DNA of 64,000 nt, taken from NCBI GenBank assembly GCA_003008705.1, contig PDUO01000072.1, positions 88,304 through 152,303 of the forward strand. Reading direction: 5' to 3'. Position numbers and translations under genes: made by a program. Positions 34,624-46,479 of the stretch are shown here, in pieces. This stretch comes from Pezicula radicicola (taxonomy: Eukaryota > Ascomycota > Leotiomycetes > Helotiales > Dermateaceae). How positions within the stretch are numbered: position 1 is the stretch's first letter; every line of letters begins with the position of its first letter. The notes beneath the pieces were generated by a model, which saw nothing but the letters and a program-made list of their open reading frames with translations, did not search any database and was not told where the DNA came from.

Positions 34624-35599
34624 TGCTACATGACAGAGTAGATTAAAGGGATGGAAAGTGGGAATCTACAAGAACAGGAGAATTAGAATATAAGCGACTG
34701 CGTTATAGAGGGTAGCGAAAGAAGAGACGGGGTGTTGGGTAGAATTAGAGGAATCTTTAAAGAGAGCATTGCGACTAGAGAGAAGAGAGGAGAAACTACA
34801 AAAGAGTTAATACTTAACTAACATACTAAAAATTGGAACCTAATGTACAAAGTAGTATTAATTTCTATTTTCTGCCGAGATTCTATTTAATACTGATTTG
34901 GATTAATATACTGAGTTTTTGGTGTGAAATGATTTAACGTAGAGATGTTTTAACGAGTTAGATTACTTAGTCGCTTAGTGAAATTGACTTTGAAATGTTT
35001 TGACTTCCTAATAATGTGACTTAGTAAAGAAGTAACCTATTATTCATTTTTTTAAATAGGTTCTTTATACTAATATTAATTCAACTTCAAAGAATATTAG
35101 TAATATATAAATTCCTAGCAAATCTTTGTACTTAAGAATATAATACTACCTTAACTTTTCTACCTAGTTTCTTTCTTGCTTCACCACTTTGAATTCCTTA
35201 CTATTTTCGCCTGTAAGGTCGGCTGTCAATCTCAGTTGGGTCGCGTTATAAATTAGGCTCTGTGTATACGTCCTAACTGCCATTTACGGGTTCATAAACC
35301 TGGCGTTCTGTTGCTTAAATCATTAAATAACAAGCGATACAACATTAATACAACTCCAATTACAGAGATGTGCTAAACTAGCAGCGAACTTAACGTTATG
35401 TAAATCCTAAGTTGTGTCTCTGATTTTCGAGTACTCTACAAAAGGAATATAGGGCCGGGCGTTGTTTGGAATGGAATTCAAGTTGGTATATAACTATAAA
35501 TATAGTATCTAAAGTTATATATTGGTAAGATGTATAAGAATAACGAGTATAAGGAGTAACAATAAAGTTTAAGAGTATAAGGAATAATAAAAGCAGAGA
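34624..35599. other. AT-rich spacer
   Basis: AT-rich, stop-rich in all frames, no repeats of note. It separates the kinase gene from the S15 hydrolase relic, whose N-terminal half would have been expected here and is not detectable. Confidence 0.5.
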
Positions 35600-36660
35600 C
35601 GGGCAGCAAGTAAATAGGGTGATGATACTATCGAAGATGACCTATCTCCCGAGGAGTTACTGGCGAATTGCAATAATTAAAATAAAGATAATAAAGCGAA
35701 CCGCTTCAGGGACCATCCTTATTATGCCACAAAGGACTTCAAATTGGAAGATATTAAAGTACCATTATTGTCTGTTGCAAATTGGGGCAGCATTTTGCTT
35801 TATTTACGTGGGAATATCGAATACTACACTTAGGCTGGCTCGAAGAACAAGTGGCTTAGGTTCATCACTGGACGACACGACCTACCATTCTATTATCCCG
35901 ATAAAGTCAAAATTCAGCGTAGTTTCTTAGATACCTTTCTTAAAGACGAAGACAGGGACAGCTGGACAATAGGGAAGGTCCCCGTCGTGAGTCTTGTTCT
36001 CCGCAAAGGGGATGTTGGGCACAACAATGCTGAGGGAGAGAAAACACTCCCAAGACGTAAGGAACTTGAATGGCCCATCGCTAGGACGAATTATACGAAG
36101 TTCTTTCTTGGCAGTAATTATACTCGAAGCAAGGTACCAGTCGACAGTGTCACAACCAAGCTCTCGTACAAGGCACTCGGTACAATCGATGAGCTATAAT
36201 TCATCCAATTTACAACTGGGCTGCTTCAGAGACTGAAGTCACTGGGTATATCGTCGCCTAGCTCCAATTGTCAGTGACTAGTGTATTCTCCCCTCCCCCT
36301 GTAGATCTAGATTTAGATGTCTTCCTCATACTTCGCTACCTCTCGTCTACTAGAAAAGAAATTTTTTACACCGGCTCATCAGGAGATAATGTACCCTTGA
36401 TAAAAGGATGGCTGTAACTTAGTCTTCGGAAAGTCAATACTGAAAGTTATAAAAATCGATCCTACCTGTTATATAGAGAGTATTTCTCTTCAGATATTCA
36501 ACTTGTGAAGAATAATACGATCTACGAGGTTGCTGTTGAGATGTGGCCCACGAATGTTGTCATCGAAGAAGGAGGAAAGCTTGTATTTGAGCTATCGTCT
36601 GGGGATACTCAAGGTTGTGGTCTGTTCAAGTATACGAGTAAAGTCGATAGGTAAATTTAG
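35600..36660 (+). pseudogene. S15/CocE-type hydrolase relic, C-terminal half
   Basis: Readable segments in order: PEELLAN, DIKVPLLSVANWGSILLYLR (about 35748-35812, several frames combined), then LRFITGRHDLPFYYPD and DRDSWTIGKVPVVSLVLRKG. It ends with AVEMWPTNVVIEEGGKLVFE (about 36533-36592) and a Gly/Asp-rich tail. These are the end of the alpha/beta hydrolase fold and the beta-jelly-roll domain of the X-Pro dipeptidyl-peptidase/CocE-NonD family, enzymes that cleave esters or peptides. TAA/TAG stops and frame changes interrupt it and the N-terminal catalytic Ser region is absent. The same family stands on the opposite strand at 37386-39346, but the two are clearly diverged paralogues, not a recent duplicate. 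Confidence 0.75.
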
Positions 36661-37385
36661 CTCTCCACGGAACCCATTCCTATATACGGTGAGCTAAAAA
36701 CTAACTTGATATATCTAGACCTGACCTAAAGTTTACTAGTATCAACAATATCCATTTCGGACCTGGTCTCGAAATCTTTATGACATTGCCTATCATTCTG
36801 CCTAAACAAGATATTTTTCATTTCTATAGTAGTAGATAGTTTCAAATCAACGGCAAATTTTTGACATCTAATACTTATTATTGTCGGTCCCTCAAATGGC
36901 CTACCTTCAACTTATGAAGTTTCAATCGACAAGGAACGCGTGATCAACGTTTAATATCGTTAGATGAAGTAAATAGAGAAGAGAGCTTGATTGAAGACTA
37001 TCTGTACAAAATTGTATCCTTCTGCGGTTTTAAACAATCCAATTCAAGTGTCAACAAGTAGAGCTTACAAGTGCTTAGCAACGGGATAGGTGCTTAGTCT
37101 AGGTAGGAGGAGCCAAGCATTAGATTAAAGGATTATAATTCGTGTGTATCCCGTGGAGAATTTTTAACAGTAATACAATTCCAGTTCAAGATTTTTACGG
37201 CTACGTAGAAGATGGAGATAGTAGTAGACGATTTTATATAGAATATCCTAAAATAATTATCTCGGCCCTTAAGGGAACCACTAGGACGCACAAGCAAATC
37301 AAGATGAAAGCGGAAGAAAAATTGATGCAGGATACTCGCCACTAGTGTGAATAACATACTTTACCTTATTCAGGTTCTCCAAAGA
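36661..37385. other. No recognisable gene
   Basis: Sequence between two convergent hydrolase relics; stops in all frames. Confidence 0.4.
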
Positions 37386-39346
37386 TCAATGAAGGGGTGG
37401 ATATTCTGACAAAATAGGATCATGTCCTTTCACCTCAAATCTTAACTCCTCGCCTTCTTCAAACACAATACCACCTGGCCAAATTGCGATGTCTAACTCG
37501 ACATCTTGTCCAGCTAGGACTTTCTCCTCCTTGTTATATGGATAAAAGATCTCTGCCGGACAAACCGTTTTTCTCATTTCGTCACTTAGAGCTAGGTCCT
37601 CTGCTATCGCACGTTTAGAGGCCCGGAGTCGCCCGCTAGGCCCAACGTATTTATATATGTTCTCATCTGGGATATCGGAAGGCTTGGTACCTGGCCGCTG
37701 GTACTTAAAGGGAATATTAAAATTGAGGAGTACTTGGCCGTCACGATCTAGCTTCCGGATTATAACGTAGATATCCATGTCGTCTAGATCAGAGCAGGAC
37801 ATATAGAGCTTCGCTTTGGAGAACCCGATAAGCTCGGTATATCGATCGAATTTGTACACGAAATAAGCTCCGTCATCATCCCATGAATCGGACTGATATG
37901 ATGACATACTGGGGCGAACTAGTTGAGAGTTAGGTTGTAAAGTTCCATTAGCGCTATCAAGATAGAGGGTCTCATATTTGACTTGTGAGGGTGGATATGT
38001 GTTGTCAGGACGGAATGCCACAGGCGGTCTGTTGAATCGTAACAGAGACAGGCGGACTTTTGACGTATACTCCCATCCATTGTCTTTGTCCAGTAAATAG
38101 TAATCCAGGAAGCGTTGCAAGTCATGGTAAGTTTCTGGCTGGTATATGTCATACCATTCCTGGGTTGGATGAATTCAAAGCCTGGATAGCATCAGCAACT
38201 TATGGGTGAAAACCCAGGCAATATTATTACCATTTATCTTTTGAGCTAGTATACTTCCAGCCTCGAATAGAACCTTCCGTATGAAGTCCTGTTGAATAGC
38301 TCGCAAGAACATACATTGGAACCTTGATACTTTGTAGTTTTAGCTTCTTATCCTCCTAGTACGCATTCATGAGAGGATATTTTTTAATCATTGCGACGTC
38401 TTCACATAGATTTTCCCCTGGTTTCTCATTAGTGTCTTTCTTCAAAAAGTTTCGAGAAATTTTTGTAATAATACCATTAAACTTCCGCATCAGCAAGTCC
38501 CAGAATTGGTAATTCAGAATACAGCCTCTGTAGATACTCTCACGATAGAAATCGCCAATTCCTTCCTAAGGTGCGATGGCTTTAAGATGAGGAGGCTGCT
38601 CGGCAGCAATGAGCCTGAACCAACGCTTTAGGAAGGATTTCTTTAGTAGAAAGGAGCAGCTAATAATTACCATTAAGTCATCGCAAGCCAAGAGTTGCCC
38701 ACTAATGCCACAAAACTATTGCACCATGGCTGTTCCGCAATCCATTCTACAGTATCATGACCATCTCGTCCCTCCTGTCGAGAAGTCATTTCCAAGTTCT
38801 AGTAATCGATATACGTAACAGAAGCGGTTCACCTGTATTCTAAGAATAAATATATCACCTTCTGAATCGTAGCATCCTTGTGCATCGACATTAACTACAG
38901 CATAGCCTCGCGGGCACCATTCTGCTAGATCAGGTGCTTCAAATTTCTCAAGCCTACTAAGGTCTTCGTTATGAACTCCCAACTACGTGAAATTGATCGT
39001 CTGATGGTGACCTGTTCGATCGACCCAGTTAGAGTGCTAATGATTGTCAATTTGAGGGAGAATTACCTGCACCAGTTTTCCCATAAGGGCTCCACGGAAG
39101 TAGAGCAGGAAACTTCCCCCCCTTGGCGGGCCGAAACACGTCGCCACGCAAAACAGTGCCGTCACGTAGAGGAATTGGAACATCCTTCTCCCAAATAATA
39201 GGCTCTCGGAGAGCCAAATGATCGGGTTCTCTTTTCCATCCTTTGGGCAAAGTTTGAGTGGATGGCTTGAAGTTGGCCCACCAACTGTGGAAGTTGCGCT
39301 TGGATGACGTGAATGCCACATCAATACCTGCAATTGTATGTGACAT
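37386..39346 (-). pseudogene. S15/CocE-type hydrolase, near full length but broken
   Basis: ATG at 39346 (MSHTIAGIDVAF). The start shows PIPLRDGTVLRGDVFRPAKG and LLPWSPYGKTGAG. Next come PRGYAVVNVDAQGCYDSEGD (about 38920-38860), then the nucleophile elbow VGNSWLAMT near 38690, and IAAEQPPHLKAIAP followed by GIGDFYRES near 38560. A further section carries VLASYSTGLHTEG (about 38310-38270), and the C-terminal jelly roll runs 38120-37386 (IWPGGIVFEEGEELRFEVKG). At least two introns are visible, one about 38212-38164 (GTAATA...CCAG). Stops are scattered TAG, TAA and TGA, for example in the NAY/EDKK segment near 38360. Family function: alpha/beta hydrolase acting on esters or peptides, location unknown. 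The last 244 codons are completely open, so decay is recent or uneven. Confidence 0.8.
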
Positions 39347-39708
39347 TTTGTTGAATTGGCCTGAATTAAATTTTGCAGGATAATTTCGAAATTTTCAGGC
39401 AGTTGGAATATAGTGAGTGATAAACATTCATAGTCATGATACTAGCCAGGAACCAATATTTGACACGGGCGACCGCGCTGGAGCTTGCAGATACGAGTAC
39501 TGTATTTGCCCCGCCCCCATCCGGGACGCCCGTATTTGCCGCCATCACTTCCCCCGCTAGGAGTCTGAATAGAGGCCAAATATGTTTCCATCTGCTGTCA
39601 TCGCCGAATATAGATATCGAGAAAATCAATCAAATATACTCAAAGCTAATTAGTACTGTATTACAGTAAGTAGAACAAGGAATACGTTCATGAGGCTACG
39701 GAAAACTG
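39347..39708. other. Intergenic region between divergent relics
   Basis: Divergent spacer between the S15 relic (-) and the decarboxylase-family relic (+); would have held both promoters. Two overlapping frames on opposite strands around 39436-39669 are open but look like chance. Confidence 0.45.
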
Positions 39709-40464
39709 ATGGTTTAGGCCGCCGCCCTGGCAGCTGTGAGTGCTGGCGACGACGTTCCAGAATTGTACCGTATGGCTACAGGAGATCTTTCCCTCGCAGA
39801 TGAGAAATTAGTATAGCGCAGGTTGAAAGAAGCCATTCTGAAGACGAGTGTACTGTACGGAATCCCACGATCGCTACAGGCTTTGTTGCCCCTGTTTGCA
39901 ACGTTGAAAGAAGAAGCAATTGATCACTATGGACCAAGGTATGAAAATGCATGTATGTTCTTGAGTTTGGCTAATATATCCACCGGAAAGGATGCAGTCC
40001 CTGAAATCAAACGAGAACGACAAACTAAGAGGCGATCGGGGCCGAAAATACTTCGACATGATTTGGACTCCCGAAGCAGCGCAGGCAAATCAAGATAAAA
40101 TTCTCAAGTATCAACCTGACCTATGTACATCGTTTGTTTTGCGAGAAGCAACACCACAGAGAAAACTTTCTGACTTCGTATAGATTTGTTGAACTAGAAA
40201 ATGTTATATGAATACAGGTTCAGCGAGGATGATATCTTATCTAATATTAAGACTCAGATGTGCAATGCCGCGGCATTAATCTGTTCAAACTGCCCCGTTC
40301 AGGCTATGTGGCATACTCGAGGAATTATTCGACACAGTGGAAGCAAGGAACAGGCACGATTTGCACAGGAATTTAGGTTAGCTCTTGCGGATCACTATGG
40401 TTGCAAGACTGGAGAGATAACTGCAGTGGACAATATTGATTTTAATGACAAGACAGCCTACTGA
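39709..40464 (+). pseudogene. Carboxymuconolactone decarboxylase/AhpD-family relic
   Basis: ATG at 39709 is followed at once by TAG (39715) and later TAG (39814). The body reads DDVPELYRMATGDLSLADEK and LKTSVLYGIPRSLQALLPLF, the AhpD-like helix pair. After a probable intron at 39949-39997 (GCATGT...ATGCAG) it continues GRKYFDMIWTPEAAQANQDK. A small frame disturbance lies near 40178-40205, then SEDDILSNIKTQMCNAAALI and CPVQAMWHTRGIIRHSGSKE lead to IDFNDKTAY and a TGA at 40462. Family members are small decarboxylases or peroxidase-like proteins; the usual C-x2-C-x3-H site is represented only by CSNCPVQAMWH. Divergent from the S15 relic, so the two may once have been neighbours in a degradative pathway. 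This is inference. Confidence 0.72.
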
Positions 40465-41862
40465 ATGGCGCAAGATGATTACAAAATAGATTTTAAGTAG
40501 ACGAAACGCATTTCAAAAAATATGCACTGGAAATTTTTTTCTTCTTATTTTATTCTATAGGGCAATATCTAAGCTTTCTAAAACTCTAAAGTACAGTCTC
40601 GATGCGTACAGAGTCCACCTGGGGAAGTTGAAACCCTAGGCTGGAGGAAGTTCATTTCGCGCATTTCGCATAAATATGAAGACCAAATGCAAAGGACTCT
40701 TGGTCCGGAGACCTTAGAGGGTTCGGAATGTAGGTATTGAATAGCACACTATGGACAATCCGTCTAAATCGGACTCGATATACTTAGTACGGGTATATGG
40801 GAAGTATAGCAACAGAAGTTTTCCGAAGTCACCCGTATTATATCTAACCTCCACCAGGCTATACATAGATAAAGATCGGAGGCTCGCAATAAGGCAATCA
40901 ATCAATTAAGAGTGTCCTGTCCGTCTTGCAGTACAACAACTAGCTATTCAACCTTTGCGCGTCTACCATTCAAACCTTAGGTACGCAGAGTCGTAGGTAA
41001 CCAATTCACCGCGGTTATTCAATACCCTGAAAATATGGTTGAAACACTCTCCTCAGCACGATCATCCTCCATCTCATCCATCCCGGATTATCTCCTCGTT
41101 ACTTACTCGTCTTCACACTCTCCTCGGTGGAATCATCCTCCTCCACGAGGACACACCCCCATCGGTGGAATCATCCTCCACGGGGAGAAATCCAAATGTG
41201 TTGGCGGTGGAAGCCATGCGTATTGGTGCCTTGTTATTGCCATAATTCCGGTAGGTAGCGAGGAGGGCTCATCTTCTATGCCCGATGATTCTGGGCATAC
41301 AAATGCAATTGTACTGGTTGCAGAGGACCTAGTCAGACAGATCAGCCTGTGTGTACCCAAGAAAATGTACGGATGGACAATGCTTACTCTATGGGTGCAG
41401 TCCACAGACTAGATGTCAATGGGTGCTACGCCGGTAGCGCTTATGGTATACTCGAGCCGCTCAAGGTTTCGTAGTTCATCCTAAAGCCAAGCAGACTGGG
41501 AGCTGGCGGAAGAAAGACTCGAGGGAGCGGCAGACCGGAGAAGCGGTTGTAGAGGTATTTGGTACTTGGGATGGAGTTGGAATTGGAATTGGAGGATCTT
41601 AGTGGTCATAGTGTTGTCGTTAGAGGAGGAGTACTTCAACGTTATCGTAAGGCAAATATAACCCAAAGGAATTTCTACCATATTCGTGAGGCAAATATAA
41701 CTTAAAGGAATTTCTACTATGTAGGGCTTAACTTTAAGAAAAGCCTATAACTTAAGTAGATACTACCCCTAGTACCTGTCGTACTACACTAAACCTAATA
41801 CAGACTTCGTGCCCGCACGAGTAGCGGTGCCGAATTTTGTGAAGGACCCCAACCTCGGGGTA
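40465..41862. other. Spacer with short direct repeats
   Basis: A plus-strand frame at 41035-41412 (125 codons) is open and Ser/His-rich at first, but contains locally repeated sequence (GGAATCATCCTCC twice at about 41130-41175), so it may be repeat-derived. At 41647-41722 a ~33-bp unit (core AGGCAAATATAAC then AAAGGAATTTCTAC) occurs twice. No family recognised. Confidence 0.4.
41647..41722. repeat. Two-copy direct repeat
   Basis: The unit AGGCAAATATAACCCAAAGG, then AATTTCTACCAT, is followed after a few bases by a second copy with C-to-T changes. These changes are of RIP type, so the pair may be older than the mutation. Confidence 0.8.
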
Positions 41863-43131
41863 CAGTGGGTCACAACTTATAACCGCGATTTCATAATTTA
41901 GCCTACTACTTAGCCTATTACTAAGGCTATTATAAATTAACCACTAATTATACTATATTTATTCTTTTAATATATACTTTTATCCTCTTTAGTATACTCT
42001 CTAATAGAGATATAAATAACTTATTAGGGAGGCTATTCTAAGTATTAATTAAGGCTTACTCTAATACTATAAGTACTTCTTTAGATTTCCCTATATTTTA
42101 AAGCTTAGAGTATATATCTAGAACTTACTTTTTTATATACTACTAGATATATTTAATAGGGTTTAAATTAGGGGAGACTACTAACTATAGGAGTATAGGT
42201 ATATCTATATTTATAAACTATTTATAAATTATATAAGATATATAGATAAAGGTACTATCCTATATAAATATAAGATCTAGTTAGAAGTATTTTAGTATCT
42301 AATCCTTAAGAACTTTAATATAAGAGTATAAAGAGTAGTTATACTTCTTACTCTTAAAATTATAATCTAAAATATATAGCTTACTCTAACTAATACTATT
42401 AATAGTTCCTTAAAAATATCCCTAGACTATAATTAATATATCCCTACTTTTAGGATAGGTTAATATTATCTTTTTATTCTATTTCTAAACTACTATTTAA
42501 AAGACCTATTATATTAATTTATCTAAACTATACTCTACTAAATACTTATTACTCTATATAATATTCTTCTAGTTTATAAATATCTATTCCTCTTAAGCTT
42601 TATACTAGTTATAATATTCCTTTATATATTCCTTTATTAATTCTAGTCTCTTCTTTATATACTAATTAATAATACTATATTCCTTTAATATCTTCTTAAT
42701 AGTAGTAGTTAAATATTTAATACTTATAGCCTCTTTAACCTACTTATATATCGACTTTAGCTTAAGGTATATATACCTTAGGATAACTTATTTATCTTAA
42801 TTATTATATAATTTCTTTTAGGGCTTTTAAGGTAGAGAGGAACCTTTATTATATAATAGGTTAAGGTATATAATATCTTAAATAGTTAAATCTATTACTT
42901 AGAAGGTATAGGTAATATCTATATTTCTATTACCTTAAGAAGCTACCTTAGTAATTTATCCTCTTCTATATAGAGCCAATTACTTCTTCCTTATAATATT
43001 CCTAGATATAGAGCCTAGTAGATGATGTAGTATTGGTATTTTATAGTATTAAAAAGAGAGAGTTAAGAAGATATATATTCGAAAATATATAATTTCGGTA
43101 AAATCACGGTTATAAGTTACTACCGACTGTA
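41861..43131. mobile_element. RIP-saturated DNA transposon with terminal inverted repeats
   Basis: The left end at 41863 reads CAGTGGGTCACAACTTATAA and the right end, read inward from 43129 on the minus strand, reads CAGTCGGTAGTAACTTATAA. Both continue with CCG and GATTT. TA flanks both ends. The 1267-bp interior is extremely AT-rich and almost free of CA, TG and CG dinucleotides, while both flanks are normal. The size, ends and TA target fit a Tc1/mariner-type element whose transposase gene has been erased by RIP; no transposase residue can be read. An hAT origin is possible from the CAGTG start, but I see no 8-bp duplication. Confidence 0.8.
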
Positions 43132-43199
43132 TATACTCTAGACAAAGTCAGGTAAGAAACCATCATCTCCTGTGTTAATTCGTCTAGAACTAATGTCGC

Positions 43200-44166
43200 T
43201 ACTGTAACAGGTATTGTTTCGATTCCGAGAATTCGTCCTTAACTATCCATATACCTACATTTATCTATGAAGATTTCCTCCGAAGAGTTGCCGACAATAT
43301 TACAACACGGCTAGAGAGTATTATAACGAATAAGACCGAAGATGAATTACCATGGAATACTCTAAGGTTGGTGAAGGACTGCGGTTAGGTAGATATTCGA
43401 CTCTAGGGTTTAATATTGATTATCTACTAATGTATCATTTTAGTTAGCGGGGAAGAAATATCTAGGTATTGTACTTGAAGTGATATACTCCTAATTATCG
43501 CAAGAACTATAGGACAAGTCAGATACTTTACTAATAGACTCACGGGGTACTATCCGTGTTGTTGTGGGCTTGAATATTGAGTATCGAGGGAAAGCCGGCA
43601 GCGTTTTAGTCTGGCGAGTAGTTCCGATCTACAAAGGGCGGAAGCGGATTGCAGATAAAACTAAGGCAGAGATAGTTGATATAGTACAACATCCTCTTTT
43701 GAATTCCTCTCTTTACTAACCGTCCCCAGGAATTCCAGTCTAATAAAGGCCTGCGCGACAAGGCCAAGTCACAATCCCGCTCAGAGACTTCCTTCCCAAA
43801 TCTGCGGTAATTGGTACACCAGCGGACCGACACTCGATTGATCTCAACCTCCATACCATGGTAGAGTACTTGACTGCTGCGCATGCAGCCTACGATGCCC
43901 TCGCCGCAGAGGATGCACACAGTAACAGGAGCGACAGCGATGCTGGGATTGGGTGGAGGAAGCGGAAATGTTCAGATACGCCAAATTCTAGTAACGATTT
44001 AGATAAGGATCCAAACGAGGAGGATCCGGCTCAGGCACGTTTATCGGCCGAGGATCCTGATTGGAAACAGGATATTGCTGTAGAGGCGTCGAGACAGAGA
44101 ACGAGTTCAGAAAACAGACCAAGGGTACGCCGTGGAGTAGACTGCCAAGCAGGGAAATCAAGTTGA
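43200..44166 (+). pseudogene. Decayed conserved unknown protein
   Basis: A frame with TAA stops at about 43717 and a TAA pair at about 43741. It reads EVIYS, SDTLLIDSRGTIRVVVGLNI, GSVLVWRVVPIYKGRKRIAD and TIPLRDFLPKSAVIG. Then comes MVEYLTAAHAAYDALAAEDA (43858 on) and an acidic, Ser/Asp-rich tail to the TGA at 44164. The first part, a strand-rich segment ending in a V-x-V-W-R motif, resembles a widespread fungal hypothetical protein without an assigned function. All stops lie where Gln would be expected. 43858 is the first ATG after the last stop but is not the native start. Confidence 0.55.
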
Positions 44167-44400
44167 ATTTATTCTACCTGTTATTTACAACCAGCTATGT
44201 GATGTTCCTACTATATCTTGCTCCGTCCTTGACCGTAGTATGAGGGCTATGAATTGAGAGCGAATTTGCAACTCGGAATGTGTAGAATAAGGAACTTGCA
44301 TTAACAGCCACTTACTACTCCTAATTTTATCTATACTTCTGACTATACTATGCGGTCGCCTGATTTTATCTGTAGCTATTAACTACAACAGGTAAGGTTT
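44167..44400. other. Spacer
   Basis: No gene visible. Confidence 0.4.
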
Positions 44401-44890
44401 GTTTTCGTTTCGTTTCTGCTTCTGCTTCTGCTTCTATCTAATCTAAAACTTTCTTCTATTATTTATTTCAACTATTTATTTTATCTATCTAAGCAAGATA
44501 TTATTCTATTATTCAATCTATTAATTCCTACCTATCTAACCACCCAACTCCCTAACTTATCCAACTTATGCAACTTATCCAACTTATCTAAGTTATTTAA
44601 TTTAGTTAATTTACATCTAATTTATTTAATTCACAACTAATCCATCCAACTTATCTAATTCATTTAATTCCGTTATATTAATTTATTCAAGTTATTTAAT
44701 CAACTCATTCAATCGACTCATTTATTCCATTCGTTGTTAATTCAGCCAGTTCAGCCAACTCACATTCAATTCCGCCGATTCAGCCGATTCAGCCGATTCA
44801 CTTATATTAATTTATTCAAGTTATTCAATTAACTCATTTATTCTATTCATTATTAATTCAGCCAATTCAGCCAATCCACTTAATTTAGTC
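44400..44890. repeat. Degenerate short-motif array with a duplicated ~125-bp block
   Basis: The array starts with TTCTGCTTCTGCTTCT, passes into CAACTTATC/TAATTTATTTAATTCA-like 9-10-bp units and includes TTCAGCC units (three in a row at about 44775-44799). Two longer blocks (about 44672-44763 and 44801-44883), each from TTATATTAATTTATTCAAG to a TTCAGCCAATTCAGCCAA-like end, are near copies. The strand is nearly G-free. No open frame covers it. It looks like a decayed satellite or minisatellite. Confidence 0.85.
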
Positions 44891-46479
44891 TCGTAGTGGT
44901 AGTTGATCGCATCTCACTTCTTCGTCCAGACATCACCAATCAACATGTCAAAGACTGTTCAAATTTCAGCTACCTTTTTCGCTACAATAATCCTAAGATT
45001 CATCTACAAGCCCCTTGTTCTCTCCTTAACCCCTAATCCCTATATCCCTATAAAAGGGCCTTACTAACGTCGGTTTAGTCGGGAGTATCTCGAGGACGCC
45101 TTACCATCGTTAAAGTATGTGCTTCCGTCCGAATTATCGTACGAGTAACTTCCATCCCTATACGGCGATATTCAGTCAGCGTTCTTTCTTTCACTCCCCA
45201 CATAACTAAAACCAGCAGAAGTCAAGGACGCTTGCATATAGGAATAATAATGGTTGCCCTATCCGTTCACTGCTGTCAGCTTGTCTCTAAATTTCAGAAA
45301 GGATCTAATAACCAAGACTAGTGAGACTGGAGAGAATGTAGACCTGCCTTCCTATTTATTCTATGGTGGATTATCTTAGAGTAAGAAGTCGAACCACGGA
45401 AGATGTGGATACTTCTGCCGTTTATACGCGCTACATTGTTGGTCGGTTTATTTCCAGCATACTTCGAGAAAACCGTTCTCATCGCAGAAGTAACGTGACT
45501 GAGTTGTATATTCAGTATATTCGATGATCTAGCTTTGGATTGTTCGTTGGAGTAATAATCTCAAGTTGTAATGCTCGGAGGATGAATTATTTACTTAAAG
45601 GATCAAAAGTGTCACATCCATTAATGTTGCTACTCTTTATACCTCGAGTCCTAGTACCAACGCTTAAGTCCATTTCTATTGTCTGTCTTCTTAGGGACAT
45701 GTAAATGTAGTAGCTAGGCGAATCAACTTCAAGTACAGCTTTATAACTTATCTAATCTAGGGGCTGTCCATCCGGTACAGCGTGCTGTTAACCAACAACG
45801 AAGTGAAGAGGAGTTAACGCTGGGACGGATATCGCGGTAATCAAGTAACCTGGAGCCAATGACGATGGATTTGGTCATGTAGGCTGGCAACCAATAGAGC
45901 GAAATATTGGTGACTGGTTTGGGATCGCAGGGAACGGGGTTTGTAGCTGGATGATGAGCAATGATGATGATTGGATAATAAATAGTCAGTGATATTAATT
46001 TACCTTGACAACTGAAGCAGAGGCTGGTCAAAATTGGGGGCTAGATATATCTTGATACCAAAGGAAGGAGGAAGCAAATAGGGGGGAGGATTTGATATTT
46101 CGAGGCGAGGTACCTAGAGAAAGAGCCGAAAACCGAAACCAGGCGCTTAGGAAACCCCTGCTACCCCCCCGCCTTCCTCCCACCTTGTCGCTAATTTAAG
46201 CGACGCCTGGCCTAGTAGCAGAGTACCAGTTCTCGGACCCCAGGAGACCCCTGGCCTATCCAAGAGGGATTTCCCGGGAAACCGAGACTAGTAGAGAACT
46301 ACTATCAGGAATCTACTGGTAGCACAATGCGCCGGAAATCCTGGCCAATTGAAGGCTAGTAGAATTCAACTGATAGAAAATCACTGCTGGCACATTACTA
46401 CTCGAAGTCCAGGCGGAAATTCCCGGGTAAATATAAACCAACTAGCATACGAAATCAACCCCATATATCTCTCAATAGA
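44891..46479. other. Mostly unassigned; faint coding trace at 45066-45195
   Basis: At 45073-45194 a plus-strand frame reads REYLEDALPSLKYVLPSEL, a stop, then GDIQSAFFLSLP, an amphipathic, protein-like pattern I cannot assign. A minus-strand frame (46031-45741) is open for 96 codons without support. 46080-46330 is GC-richer with repeated CCCGGGAAA-like words, possibly an old element end. Confidence 0.35.

Noticed and set aside
41863..43129. hAT assignment for this TIR element because of its CAGTG start
   Set aside because: The flanking 8 bp do not match; only TA is shared at both ends, favouring a Tc1/mariner-type target, although RIP makes this uncertain.
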